DNA from: Macrolepiota albuminosa
Lineage: Eukaryota; Basidiomycota; Agaricomycetes; Agaricales; Agaricaceae
DNA length: 64,000 nucleotides
Direction: 5' to 3'
NCBI GenBank assembly: GCA_027475525.1
Contig: JAMWFC010000077.1
Coordinates: forward strand, 558,001-622,000
Translations under genes and position numbers: made by a program
Shown here: piece by piece, positions 23,320-34,371 of the stretch
Numbering within the stretch: position 1 is the stretch's first letter
How the letters are laid out: each line of letters starts with the position of its first letter
Notes under the pieces: model-generated
What the model saw: only the letters and a program-made list of their open reading frames with translations
Database searches by the model: none
What the model was told of the DNA's origin: nothing

Positions 23320-23733
23320 GCACAGTGTCCCTGACCTCACATTCCAACAACATCGTTGTCATGGCCTCGTATCGCAAGGGATCTTCGTTCACTTGTTTTA
23401 TATGCATTTTTAGATACTTTTTTACTCAGTTGCAGACTACTTTCACAAATCACCTTTCTTTACTTTCCCATGTATTTTTGCTGTTCTTCCAGATATATTC
23501 ATTCTATCAAATGAAAAGACTAGTATTTCAACGTATTATGGAGGATTTGTATGATTGAACCACGGAGTGGTCTGATACAGGGATCTACCAAGACAAAAAT
23601 TGACCAGTGTCAAGTAGAGTATAGAGTGAATACAGGATTACAGGTCAGACATGAGGACACAATGATCACTTGTAAAACAGTATACGTAACAGAGACTTCT
23701 TCAGCAAGAAGAGTAATCATAACACCTCTGCAA
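23320..23733. repeat. unit F between copies 2 and 3, with remnant of a copy-0-like 5' end
   Basis: Begins with GTCCCTGACCTCACATTCC, also found at 10456 in copy 0, and continues into the flank that ends at exon 2 of copy 3. The array therefore consists of repeated blocks, not only repeated genes. Confidence 0.7.
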
Positions 23734-24594
23734 CTATACGGCCAAATGCATAGCAGCTTTGTCAATTAGGCCTGCAAGGACTTGGAAGAGATCAATTTTT
23801 CTCCAGTCGCAGTCAGGATTGGTAGGGATGTCAATGACTTCACAGCAAAGTTTAATGGGCTCCAGCATCTTGCGACCTTCCTTGAGAGCGGTAACTGTAG
23901 TAGATGGAACCCAGCCAGTCAATAGTACCAATTTCCAGTAGGTGGCAGTGGGATACATGACATGGGCCTAAAAAAGCAATCAGGATGAGTATTGTGCTCA
24001 GAATTGAAGACCTTGATATACCTTGTAAATTCCATCTGGTCCATCAGAAAACCTCTTCTGATCGCCAGCTTGTGCTATCAGAGCAGCAACATCAAACACA
24101 TCTGTGGAAACTTCATCCTGCGGGATATACTCCAAATCTGGAATCAGCTCCTGACGCTCTTTGTAGAGCAAGAGGCTGTTAGTAAGATGAAATATAGGTA
24201 ACTCGTTGTCAGTGACTGAGCAGCCTAGATTGAATGGAACACCAAAGTATTGTCCATTAACCACAATCTTGTCAGAGCCGCAATTTATGACAGGAGTCTG
24301 CCTGTCAACTCCGATCATAGACATGGTATAGTGGATTGTGTCGAATAACTGTGAGAATATCTGGCGTTCGCTATACTTCTCACAAATCATCGTCTCCAGG
24401 TAACGCATATAGTCCTTGAGTGGTTGATGATAAGGGAAAACTGGAACATATCCTCTTGGAGAACAATAAGAAGCAGGTCCAGGGATAATAAGGGCTTTGA
24501 TGTCTTGTGGTGACCATAAAGCTGGGTTGGATTCATCTAACGAGCAGTTATGAAGAGGATTGTGCCTTAGGGGCCTGAAAATGCTCCGACCCAT
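23734..24594 (-). CDS. uncharacterised two-exon gene family, copy 3
   Basis: Exon 1 is 24594-24022 and exon 2 is 23967-23734, with a 54-nt intron whose borders match copy 1; about 268 residues, open throughout. It starts MGRSIFRPLRHNPLHN. Blocks: NPALWSPQDIKALIIPGPAS, NELPIFHLTNSLLLYKERQE, FDVAALIAQAGDQKRFSDG; exon 2 VLLTGWVPSTTVTALKEGR and EVIDIPTNPDCDW. Together with copy 1 this is the best candidate for a functional member. Function unknown. Confidence 0.72.
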
Positions 24595-24639
24595 TTCGTT
24601 CTTGTGTTGTCTAGTATACAAAATATGAGTTATCAAGTT

Positions 24640-25600
24640 GAAACAAAGGTTTTCATGAAATCAATGAGATCCCAATGATCACATGTGTCAACTCATCAGA
24701 AATCAGACTGGTGCAACTTGTGTCGTTTGTATAATTTCTGAACCACACTTTCTGTATTATTTATGGGACATGCTGCCTCATGTATGAAACACGATTTGTG
24801 TTGAAGCGATTCAGAGTCGAGCAAAACTAATGTTCAAAATTGGTCCATACTTACTGAGGCAATTTCAAGGATTTTTTGTTTGGCATCCATGTGTAAGCGT
24901 ACCGCTTACAAGTTGTCTGGGGAGAGAATAGGGGCGGGATCGGAGAGGAGTGCAAGGGATCGATTGAAGGCAATGAACTTTAATTACGTTGAGCGAGTGG
25001 TATAAATAGGGAGATGGTAGACAGGATTAGTTTAGTTTTCCCTTTTCGAATGATATCTTGTTCCAGTTATCGATGGTCTCAGTGAAGTCAGAATCAATCT
25101 GCTTACACTTTTTTTTTAACTTTGACAAGATATCGCTTTGACGGTCTACCATTCTCTGGATCTTGACTTCGAGAGAATCGTTGGGGGTAGTTGAAGTGAC
25201 ATGAAGTTCCATAGTGCTGTCGTTGGGAAAGCAGTGACAGTTTTCATGGGAGAAGGTCTACATTGGTGATAAAAGACTGAAATGTCAGGGGGGGGGGAAC
25301 ACATTGCAACTTCCTGATAAAGGTTGTTGCTTATTGGTCATTGCACTCTGGCTTGCACGCACATGCAAGCTCGGCATGAATCTCGTTCTCGTTCTCATTC
25401 TTCCTCTCATCCTTGTTCTTGTGATCATGTGCCTCCATCTCATGCTCCAGCTCTATACCCCGCACTTTGAGTCCTGCACTGTCATTTTTGACAGTGTTGA
25501 AATTGCCGTCTCTGTTTTCATCAGATTCCAAGGACAAGATAGTGAGGTCACATACAATGACGTTTATTATAGTGAAAACAGGCCTTGCGAGTTACACGGC
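24640..25600. other. no confident gene; contains a fragment repeated at 51 kb
   Basis: 25009-25110 (TAGACAGGATTAGTTTAG, TCTTGTTCCAGTTATC, GTGAAGTCAGAATCAATCTG) recurs at about 51006-51107. A run of G lies at about 25288. A 61-codon minus frame at 25212-25027 is unrecognised. Confidence 0.45.
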
Positions 25601-25739
25601 AGAAGTTAGTCAAATCTTGGCAAGCCATGCACCTATCATCGGCCAAGAATCCATTGGGCCCCGGCAGCTTGATGCCTTTGAATATAGTGTGAAATGATTC
25701 TTTAGTCACAAGAGTATTAAGGAGGAGAAGCGGGTGAAG

Positions 25740-26553
25740 AAGATTATGTATAACATTGATTCATCTGATGTGCATGTGTGGGTCAAGAAAAATGAGAAGG
25801 AGTTAACGGCGCTCACATTCTCGGAGTTCATGGCACGTTTGAGGAGTTTGGTCTTGGCAATGGATTGGGTGTGGGAGGTGGCTCAGGGGCTGATGGTGAA
25901 GCAATGAGGATTTCAGGGAGTGGGCAAATAATGTGAGGGAGGCAAACAACATGCTCTGCACATACCCACATTTTTATATTGCAGCCAGCAAGATGCATGA
26001 CCATCTTTTACTGCATTGCCAGGATGACTTACGGTGGGAATACACCCTCTCCAACAAGGACAATTGTTCAGATGGAATCATGGATTTTCATGCCTGGTTG
26101 CACGCTGTCTTAGATCTTGACATTGTGTTAAAGGGCCGTAAGGACCAGTTAAGTAAACATTTGGCTCATTCAATTGCTCAATCGACCAAGGCACACTTGA
26201 AGAATGTCACCAATGTCGTAAAACTATCTGTGAACGTGAGAGTTGCAATGGTTGGCCATCCTGAGGGGGGAGTTAAAGGTGGCGTTGGCATTCCAACCAC
26301 ATCAGCTTCATGTGTGTACATGTATGCGCTAATGGCTGAAGAACGCTCCCTCTTGGACACGCACAAGAGATGTTACAGGTGCAGGAAGTTGTATGTGGGT
26401 CATTGTGCTAGAGAATGCCCTGACAGCGAGAAGCTGTTGACGCTTGTGGAGTATGAGCCACGTAAACTCACTCCGGCCTTTGTGGCAGATGCTCAAGCCA
26501 AGTTTCTGAGGGTAACGGGAAGGAGAGTGAGTCAAAGGGTAAGGGAGCAGTAG
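25740..26553 (+). pseudogene. element D gag
   Basis: Ty3-type gag remains: DVHVWVKKNEKELTALTFSE before a stop and frame change near 25905, then an open frame from 25933 with DDLRWEYTLSN and GIMDFHAWLHAVLDLD. A CCHC-like knuckle CYRCRKLYVGHCAREC is at about residues 148-163 of the open part; its central spacing is one or two residues longer than usual. The ORF ends at TAG 26551. Confidence 0.7.
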
Positions 26554-26570
26554 CAGTAACAGTAGCGGCA

Positions 26571-27313
26571 GTGTTTGAGAACTCCTTGGATGAGGATGAT
26601 AGCAGTGATGCGGGCTCTGAGTACGTGCTTCCTTCACACATGAAATACCCCTGCTTCATTTCAGCCCCTTCTATTACTCCCACCCTGGTTGAGGATGCAC
26701 TAATTGACACAGGAGCCCCACCAGCACTGATTTTTTTGATGCTTGTAGATAAGCTTGGTCTGCCCACACACAAGTTACGACATCTACTCAAGGTTTTGGC
26801 TGCATTTGCAAAGAAGCGTCAAGAGTCAGAAGTATTATTGAAATATGTAAAGATTGTAATTGTATCACCATGCACTCAATAGCATTCTTGTGCCCAAATG
26901 TTCATCATTTGTCCCAATTTACGTTCCAACTTGATACTAGGCCTTGATTTCTTGGAAAGAATCATATTGTGGTCAATCCACTATTACGTTCAGCAATCGA
27001 TGTCGACGCAAAATTTGATCTTTTAAATCTGCCTGAGAAGAAACCTGAGCGTCTCAGTCCTCAGATGAAGCATAGACAAAATAGAATGGTGGTTAGACAG
27101 GAGAAGGAGGAGATTCAATTAGGAAAGGAATGGGCAAGGGAGGATTGGAAAAAGATTCATCTTGAGTTGAGCAACTTAGTAGCGAGTAAAGGGGTTGATT
27201 CAGGGCACATCAGTGATGGGGAGCCATTTATTTTGGGACTTGTGAGAATGCACATCAAGCAGCTTGCCTTTAAGGAGAGATTGAAGAAGATGGACAATAG
27301 ATTGAAGAGGTGA
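26571..27313 (+). pseudogene. element D aspartic protease and linker
   Basis: The protease signature VEDALIDTGAPPALIFLMLV lies near 26692-26750, with VDKLGLPTHKLR after it. LILGLDFLER near 26934 is split by a stop and frame change, and NHIVVNPLLRSAIDVDAKFD follows. The next open part (26969-27313) ends in LAFKERLKKMDNRLKR, the linker that normally leads into RT. RT itself is missing. Confidence 0.7.
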
Positions 27314-27392
27314 AACAAAGTCAAGAGCTTAAAAAGAGCTTAAGATCACACAAGAGAACCAGATCGGAATACGATTTTAGTCCTATGAAGTG

Positions 27393-27586
27393 TGTAATCA
27401 AAAAGCTACCTTAAGTAAGGTAGCTGCAACAAGTATATGTAGTGATTATGTAATATGTATCATATGATTATCACAATAATAATTACTATGCAGTCCAGCT
27501 TAGATCTGCTAAACAACAGTTAGGTTGTTCAGCACGAAAGATAAGTTCAGGTACCTAGAGCTCAGGCTCTAGGTCACTCAGTTACA
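27393..27586 (-). repeat. 3' LTR of element A
   Basis: On the minus strand it begins TGTAACTGAG directly after GGGGGGTA. The low-coordinate border is approximate. It contains a perfect 10-bp stem hairpin at 27404-27425 (AGCTACCTTA / TAAGGTAGCT, loop AG). The LTR of element B has a different sequence but the same kind of hairpin. Confidence 0.7.
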
Positions 27587-27600
27587 TACCCCCCTTTCAG
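27587..27600 (-). other. polypurine tract of element A
   Basis: Minus strand GAAAGGGGGGTA immediately before the 3' LTR; element B has AATTGGGGGGTA at the same place. Confidence 0.75.
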
Positions 27601-27986
27601 ACTGGTTACAGTCTCTAAAAAGGGGAGTGCTTGCAATCACCCCCCCACACTCCAGCAAAGCATTTCCTGTAGTTTGTTAATGTTGAGGTTAGCTGACAAT
27701 ACTATAATCAATGCTTGCCATATTATGCAGATGGCGGATGGTGTAACTCACTCTCAAGAAAGGTGGCCATATCAAAGTCGGTGTTAGCCAAAGTAGACAC
27801 CTCTGTGGGAAGTTGCATTACTGATGGGTCATCGGTGGTTGTAGTGACCACTGATGGGGGTGATAGGGGGCCCTGGTGTGGGCCACGCATCCAAAGATCA
27901 TGATGACACAGTTCCATTCCAACAGGGTAGTAGAAACCCTCCTCAAGGTACACATGACCTTGAGTGAATTCTTGTCCAAGCAAGGC

Positions 27987-29303
27987 TCAGAGGTAGATTA
28001 CATTGTTCATGGTAGGAGTCCTCCATCCATCCCACTGTGGAATTGCTGGTGGCTCACCATAGAGGTCAAGTCTACAGTGCTGTTCATCATTGACATTTCT
28101 GTACACATCAAAAGAGGCATTTGGTGCCTGGAAATGGCTCTCTAGGTAGACCATGCCAAATGTGTAGGCATGGTCTATCCATTCCACTGGCACATGATTT
28201 GCGAGCAGGACCCTTAGTACATCAGCCTTACTAATGTTGGCTGACATGGAATCGTCGAAGTGTGGAGTCATGAACTGCACATCTGTCCATGACATTGGCT
28301 TAAATGGCTGACTGGAGTTAGCTGCATTGTGGGCACCAATAGCCTCACAGTACATCCCAGGTCGAGCCATGATAAACACCAGTACCCTGGCAAAGCGGCT
28401 TTGGGGTCGCCCTTGAGGTGATACTCCTCGGATAATGGCATGCCCCAGCAGAGTACGGAAATGGATACAGAACGCATAGTCCATAGCAATGCCCAGGACA
28501 GCATTCATCATACCAGGGCATAAAAAATAGAGCATGCTCTGTGCTAGGCAATTGAGATTGAAGGTATGTCGTATACCTTCTGAGTTGAATTCTGCAAGCA
28601 TGAAAACAGGTTTGCTTCCCTGCCCTTTCCATTGGAGATACCCCTCAGATGTAGGCAGGACAGCCAGGTCCAGGGAGGGAAGAACTTGCTTGAACTTGGG
28701 CCCACAAACCAGCTCCATAGTGCAATCCCTCCACGGTTGACTATAGTTCATTGATATGTGCTGAAATTCATGTAGGAGGTAGTATGCCTCAATACGGAGT
28801 GGTAAGGCCTTCATCTTGTTGTCTACCAGCACCAGCAATTTATAGGCCTCTTGGGAGTTCATGGGGAACCCCCATGGTGCAGTTTTCATCAGCAGTATTG
28901 AGGTATAATGATACCTTGTCCCCTTCTCCTCCTGCTTCTGAGCCCACAGTGCCTCATCTTCTACAAACACAGTATTTGACAACCGCAAATAGTAAAAGTG
29001 GCGCTCTATTGTGCCACCAAAAAACCAATTGGACCGCTTAGTAGCGGTCCCCTCTCCAAATACTCCTAGCCCTTCAGGGATACGCCCCGTGGCTTGCTCT
29101 ATCCTGTTCCAGTCAACCTTGGCCTGCTTGTTGGCATCGGCCTTCCTGCACGTGGCAGACTTATGGTTGCAACTCAGCTGCAAGTTCTTTTGTGCTGCCG
29201 TCTCCCCTTCTGATGGTGTCTCCTTGGTGCTTGGTCCACAATCGCTAGCCTCACCATCGTCAGCGAGGCCTATAGTGGCTAATATAGGCAAGCAATTTTC
29301 CAC
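27987..29303 (-). CDS. ORF3 of element A, conserved C-terminal domain
   Basis: A 438-codon open frame between integrase and the 3' LTR, family not recognised. It aligns by eye along most of its length with the ORF at 60795-59341 in element B. Paired blocks (A versus B): PEGLGVFGEG / DALGVVIYCD; NWFFGGTIERHFYYL / NSFFGTGLSPQFYWL; SNTVFVEDEA / TNTIFVRQEA; LGIAMDYAFCIHFRTLL / TSLAMDHAMCIHWHSLF; FIMARPGMYCEAI / YVFAQPGLYKEAM; ADVLRVLLANHVPVEWIDH / LDVLHVLFHNQILVS.VDH. There is no signal peptide, no clear transmembrane segment and no zinc knuckle, so neither Env nor Gag is supported. The mostly open frame in a decayed element suggests past selection. Confidence 0.7.
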   Translation of the reverse strand: MENCLPILATIGLADDGEASDCGPSTKETPSEGETAAQKNLQLSCNHKSATCRKADANKQAKVDWNRIEQATGRIPEGLGVFGEGTATKRSNWFFGGTIERHFYYLRLSNTVFVEDEALWAQKQEEKGTRYHYTSILLMKTAPWGFPMNSQEAYKLLVLVDNKMKALPLRIEAYYLLHEFQHISMNYSQPWRDCTMELVCGPKFKQVLPSLDLAVLPTSEGYLQWKGQGSKPVFMLAEFNSEGIRHTFNLNCLAQSMLYFLCPGMMNAVLGIAMDYAFCIHFRTLLGHAIIRGVSPQGRPQSRFARVLVFIMARPGMYCEAIGAHNAANSSQPFKPMSWTDVQFMTPHFDDSMSANISKADVLRVLLANHVPVEWIDHAYTFGMVYLESHFQAPNASFDVYRNVNDEQHCRLDLYGEPPAIPQWDGWRTPTMNNVIYL

Positions 29304-29324
29304 CTCGTTGTCTGTCCATGTGTC

Positions 29325-30479
29325 TCAATGAGGTGGCTCTGGTGCATACAACTCATGCAGTTTCTCAAAGTGTACCGCAGGCAGGAAAAATACAATCTCT
29401 CCAGATCCGGATCCCATTGGCACGTTGTCCAGGAACCGCATTGTTGCTGTCTGCAGGGCCCCCTTTGGTCTGTTCTGCACCTTCACTGTGCCAGGCATGT
29501 GCACCAACATTCTCATCCACTATCATCTCATCATCATCCCAGTCCTCAGAGCGGGGTGTTACCTCTCCTGCCTCCCTAAGTTCTGGAGGTGCTATGGGTG
29601 CCTCCACTTCCTTCTGCATTCTGAGGCGCTTAGCCTCAGTCTGCTTTTCTGGCATTGTTGCCTGCCACTTCATTGCATTGGCAAACATCTTGATTGTGTT
29701 GTCGTTACGCTGTTGCAGCATAACAATTTCGTCCAACAGACCTGTAATCACTACTTGGGCCACCAGATCCTTCAGAAACTCTGATTCTGGGGAAATGTGT
29801 TGCCCTGCAGCCACTAATTGCTGCCACACTATTTTGATCTGAGGATCTACCTAATTTTCCAACGCTTTTCCCTTCCCTTTTTTGCTCGCCAACAACCTAT
29901 GCAGAGACAGGGACCGCCTACATGCTGGAGGCAACTGTGGTTGTGGTGATCTGGGTTGCTGCGCACCCCACGCTCTTGGTTTATTTTAGTCTTCTCAAAA
30001 TGGAGGCTCCTTCCACCTCTTATTCACAGGCTCCCTCATGATAACAACTCTTCTTGCTGGTTCTCTTGGTGGTGACCGCTCTCTCTCTCTCCAAGGTGGC
30101 ACCACCTTGTTTCTCATCCTCACCTCTCTCGCTGGCGACCGCTCACGATCCTTCTGAGGGAATTCCATCTCCTTCTGCTTACTCTCTCTCTGATCCTCAT
30201 CCACCTCCATGGGGACCACCTGTTGTGCCTGCGGCATCATCATTCCCCATGGGACTTGCACTTGCATAGCCTGCTGCTCAGGTCTACTAGGACCTGGGAA
30301 AAATGGCATCAGATAATACTGTGGGAAAAATGGTGGAGCCTGCCCAAATTGAGCCATAGTTGGGTATGCTGCCAATCCTGGCGTCAGTACTGACACACTA
30401 ACACTACTTATCGCTTGAATTGTCTGCTGTTCTCCCCCCTACCAGAACCCTGTGGGCTCTGCTTTTGCTGACTTGGCAT
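29325..30479 (-). pseudogene. ORF3 of element A, N-terminal and middle part (frameshifted)
   Basis: Starts MPSQQKQSPQGSG at 30479, changes frame near the C-run at about 30435, and continues at 30396-29995 as a Pro/Gln/Met-rich segment (FGQAPPFFPQYYLMPFFPGP) followed by a basic Arg-rich region with RERSPPREPARR. A middle segment 29829-29365 has predicted helices (FLKDLVAQVVITGLLDEI) and an acidic stretch EDWDDDEMIVDE. Element B has the same order: a Gln-rich start, then a segment with short helices, then the conserved domain. Confidence 0.55.
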
Positions 30480-30742
30480 TTGGCCAGGCAAGGAATATGA
30501 CATTACTGAAGCCAACGTAGCAGTCTCCAGAAAAAATTTGCTTCTGTCAGGTTACATAACCTGATCTGCCCCCGACAGATCCAACCAGAGCAATCTTATC
30601 ATCTCTGATCCCAAGATGACAATCTTATCCCTAATCCTATCTAAGCATGTGAGCGCTTAGATAGCTTCCTCAGCTGTCAAACCCCTTGCAATTTCAAATA
30701 GCAATCCAATGCTGCCAGCTGAGAACACGTACTCAGCAACTC

Positions 30743-31114
30743 TCATGTTGTGTCTTCCACGCTCCACTGAACCTCAAATTCAAGGTTCCTTCCATCCATC
30801 CACCAATGTCCCAGTATTTCTTCGACAAACCACTCCTGTTTGTCACTTGCTCTGAAGTCATACATCTCAGGCATTACTTGATTTGGAAACAAGGCATCAT
30901 CATTTGCCTTGTAGGTTTGGAGTAAAGATACATGAAACCTGGGCACAATTCTCCTTGCCTGCAATGCTGCAGGCAACTCCAGCATGTAATTTGACGTGCA
31001 TGGCTCAGCCTCCAGGATTCTATAGGGGCCGATGAATTTCAGACACAATTTACTCACCCTCTCCTTGGGGAGGTTTAAATTCTCTGTTGACAAGTACACT
31101 AACGTGCCCTGCAT
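30743..31114 (-). pseudogene. element A pol C-terminal tail
   Basis: Post-integrase GPF/Y-type region: RVSKLCLKFIGPYRILEAEP, YMLELPAAL, RIVPRFHVSLLQTY, ending with a chromo-like EEILGHWWMDGRNLEFEVQW. This is the tail seen in chromodomain-containing Ty3 elements. Confidence 0.8.
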
Positions 31115-31165
31115 TAGTTCTGGATCTGCCCTCTGCCATTCATTTGCATGCCGAGTCTGAAAGAC

Positions 31166-31942
31166 TCACGCTGCAATAATAGCATTGTGTGCATTTGCCA
31201 CATTCTCCAATGCTTGCCATGCAAAGTCCATTACGCCTTTGTGCACTACCTCAGCCCCCCTGAGTTCCCCAATCATGGAGGGTAGATACCCTCCATTCAG
31301 TTGAAATGGTGCATATCCAGTGGTCTCTGCCACACTAGCATTAATTGCAAATTCAGTCAGCGGAATCTTGTCCACTCAATCCCGTTGGTCAGGCCTGACC
31401 ACCGTCCAGAATATCTGAGCCACACTTCAGTTGGCTTGCTCAGTCTGCCCATTGGTCTGAGAGTGAAACAATGTGGACATCAACAGTCTTGCTTCAAGCA
31501 ACTTGTGCAGCTCACGCCACCATAGTAACGTGAACTTGGAGTCTCTGTCACTCACAATTGAGCTTGGAAGGCCATGAAGCCTCACAATATCCCTGAGGTA
31601 AATCCATGAAAGCTCAGAAGCTTTCATTGTAGTGTGCACCAGAATCAAGTGCACCATACTGGTCATGCGACAGATTATTACTCAGAGGTAATTAGATCCT
31701 CTGGCCTCCGGGAACAGTCCCATGAAGTCCATTCCAATGGAGTCCCAACGCTTCACTGAGATTGGCAGGGAGTGCAACCTCTCCGCAGGCTTCTGGTTAC
31801 TAGTCTTTGCCCTCTGACATGCCACACACATCTGGCAAAACTTGGCAACTTCTATGTACATCTGAGGCCACCAGTACCACTGCCTCAGATATTCCAATGT
31901 CTTGCTGGCTCCAAAATGGCCTACCACCTCATGAGCCTGCAT
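31166..31942 (-). pseudogene. element A integrase
   Basis: Zinc-binding HHCC part (HEVVGHFGASKTLEYL, then CQMCVACQRAK), core start DSIGMDFMGLFPEA, SDRDSKFTLLWWRELHKLL, SQTNGQTEQAN and TEFAINASVAETTGYAPF. Several stop codons break it (near 31431 and 31375). Confidence 0.85.
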
Positions 31943-32254
31943 AAGTATGGCAGTAATAAGGTTGCAATTTTGTGGCAGGCATACTATATCACGATTGCAA
32001 ATATTTTACATCCATAGCAATCCTTCCGCATCCACTTTGAAGTGGGGGTGCTCGTCTGGGTGATCCAAGACCTTGGAGCACAGTAGATCCTTCAGGTACC
32101 ACTGTTTCACCCTGGCTTTAAAGTCGTCGGTAACTGCTGGTGGAGGTGCACTGTCACCTCCATGCTCTCTCAGCATCTCAGCAAGGGTTATTTCCCAACC
32201 CCTTTGCTCTGCTAGTTCTCGCTCCAGGACTTCCAGGTGTGGGCTCAGACTCCT

Positions 32255-33690
32255 CTAAGCCAGCTCAAGCTGTTCCGCTTCCAAGTCCCACACCTCTCGC
32301 CTTTCCCTCATGCATTGGCTGCACCATAGCACTCGCGCTTGCATTACCCTGAGCTCTACCACATGCTCTTTGACCTCCCTGTAACGATGGTAGAGGAGGT
32401 TGTCACCTTGGGGATCAATGCATACATTTGTGTTGACATAATTGTGGCTATCATGGTGTTCGGTAGCCCTATTGCTCTTGAAATACCTTGACAAACAGTC
32501 AGTGACCTTATTGAGCTCACCCTTGACATAAGTTATGTCAAACTGATACTGTGACATATAGTCAATCCACTGGTGCTGCCTGGGAGATAAGGATGTCTGA
32601 GTTTTAAAGAACTCCAGCGCTTTGTGATCAGTGATGATGTGGATTTTATATCCCATCACTTGTCTTCCCACTTGAGGAGTGCCTCAAGTATCGCCAACAT
32701 TTCCAGTTCATGCACTGCATAATTCTGCTGTGCTAACATGAACTTTTTCAACATGAATCTAGTGGGGCAGCATGTTTGCCAAGTCTGACCTTGGCTGTAC
32801 ATGGCACCAACACCGGTCTTCAAGGCATTACAGATGAGCCAGATAGGCTCAGCGTGTTTCAGGTCAATAGAACAAATCACTGGGATCTTTGAACAGATGC
32901 ATTTTATCATCTTGAAGCACTACTGGTGAATAGGCCACCATATGAATGGTGCTCCATTCTGCGTAATTGCCATTAATGGACCCATGTATGTGGTAATATC
33001 AGGCAAACAGTTGCCTATATAGTTTACCAGACCCACAAACCTCTGAATATCATTATACGTTTGTGGCACTCTCCACTTGCGTATATGATCTCCTTTGTTG
33101 TTGTCAGGGTGAATGCCTTGACTATCAATCTTGTGTCCGAGGCAGTCAATTGCCTCGGAGTAGAGCTCATATTTCTTCCATTTGAGGTACAGCAAGTTTG
33201 ACCTCAAATGTTTGAAGATCACTCTGAGATGTTGTTCATGGTCCTCAATGGTGTCAGAAAAGACAAATATATTGTCTAAGTATATGTGTACAAATCGTCC
33301 GATTACATCTTGAAATATGGAGGTCATCAACCTCTGAAATGTAGCAGGTGCATTGCAGTCTCCAATCTGCATGATATTACTGACATACGTTTCCGTAATT
33401 GATGAGAACACCATTTTATGAATATTGCCTTCTCAAATCCGAACTTGCTTATATGCATCCATCAGGTCAATCTTAGACCTGAACTTTGCACATGCCATGT
33501 CTTTCCGGATTACTTCCTGATCCAGCAAGGGAGTTACATCTTTGACGGTGTTGTCATTGCGCTGTCAAGCATCTAATGCCATCCTTAACGTTCCATCTTT
33601 CTTGGGAATACACAACAAAGGAGCTGCCTAGGAGGCTGGTCTAGCCTCCCACCACCAGGCCCTCAAGTACCGGTTAGTCTTGTTTTGCAG
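32255..33690 (-). pseudogene. element A reverse transcriptase and RNase H
   Basis: RT: the palm active site reads HIYLDNIFVFSD where YLDD is expected (GAC to AAC), with DCLGHKIDSQGI and FVGLVNYIGNC after it. RNase H: ICNALKTGVGAMYSQG, YAVHELEMLAILEALLKWED, ITDHKALEFFKTQ and DYMSQYQFDITYVKGELN. The frame is split by stops and small shifts at about 32912 and 32660. A CAA/TGG-type stop also interrupts the N-terminal RT near 33570-33635. Confidence 0.85.
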
Positions 33691-34355
33691 TTATTGCTGC
33701 AGAGCCATCGGACATCTCAGAAAATGGTACCAGTACAATTTGTTCTCCTCAATCAGATTGATTTCATGGTTAACCTCCCACCATGGAGGCAATTCCTCCT
33801 TGGTGCTATTGAGAATATCTGCAAATTCCTCCTGCCACTGCTGCTGCAACACAGAGATATCGTCCCAAGTCAGCCCCACAGCTTTACTTTTTTCTTTATC
33901 AACCCTTGGTCTCTGGAGGTGCACTGTCGCTCCCCTAATTGACCTTGATTGCTCATATCTTTCTCTGAGGGCCGCAATCCTCAGTTCACTCTCATCCGGT
34001 ATATGCAACTGAACTGGAGGCAGTTGCTTCTGCCTTCTTGCAATGATGGATACTCCATCAAATATTATCTCACTTGGCTGAGACACTTCTTTGGCAGTTG
34101 CCCATCAAAAATGCTCTCCTTTCACCTTCCAAGATGATTCTCTCCATGCATACATGGAAGACACTAGTTCATTCCATTCTGGAGACATTCTGGGATCAAA
34201 CGCCCATTCAAACGTTGGATGTGGGACTGGTCAATTCCAGATCGATCTCTCCATCATGAGCAACAACGATGTCTCCACCCTACTCTCTTCATCCAACACA
34301 AGGTCCTCAACCTTGATCTTTGACGATGTTGATTGGCATTCACCCACCTTCTGAC
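33691..34355 (-). pseudogene. element A linker upstream of RT
   Basis: Contains FADILNSTKEELPPWWEVNH, the usual lead-in to RT in this lineage, and upstream FEWAFDPRMSPEWNELVSS. Sequence homology to the element appears to end at about 34355, just before element C. Confidence 0.6.
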
Positions 34356-34371
34356 CATGTTTCAGCTACAC

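Larger units (their letters stand above)
25600..27392 (+). mobile_element. Ty3-type element D, gag-protease fragment
   Basis: Plus-strand remains of gag, zinc knuckle and aspartic protease, ending at about 27390 where the LTR of the oppositely oriented element A begins. No RT follows. Element A probably inserted between the protease and RT of D. Confidence 0.7.
27393..34355 (-). mobile_element. Ty3-type element A with a downstream ORF3, 5' end lost
   Basis: Read on the minus strand: protease-RT linker, RT, RNase H, integrase, a chromodomain-position tail, a large ORF3, a G-run polypurine tract and a 3' LTR. The upstream end is lost near 34355-34372 where element C begins. The layout matches element B at 58975-64000. 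Confidence 0.85.

Noticed and set aside
27987..29303. ORF3 as an env gene.
   Set aside because: No signal peptide, transmembrane anchor or processing site is visible; position alone does not support an envelope function.
25600..34355. Gag-protease at 25.7-27.3 kb and pol at 30.7-34.3 kb as one element.
   Set aside because: They lie on opposite strands and an LTR with its polypurine tract separates them, so two elements (D and A) are the simpler reading.
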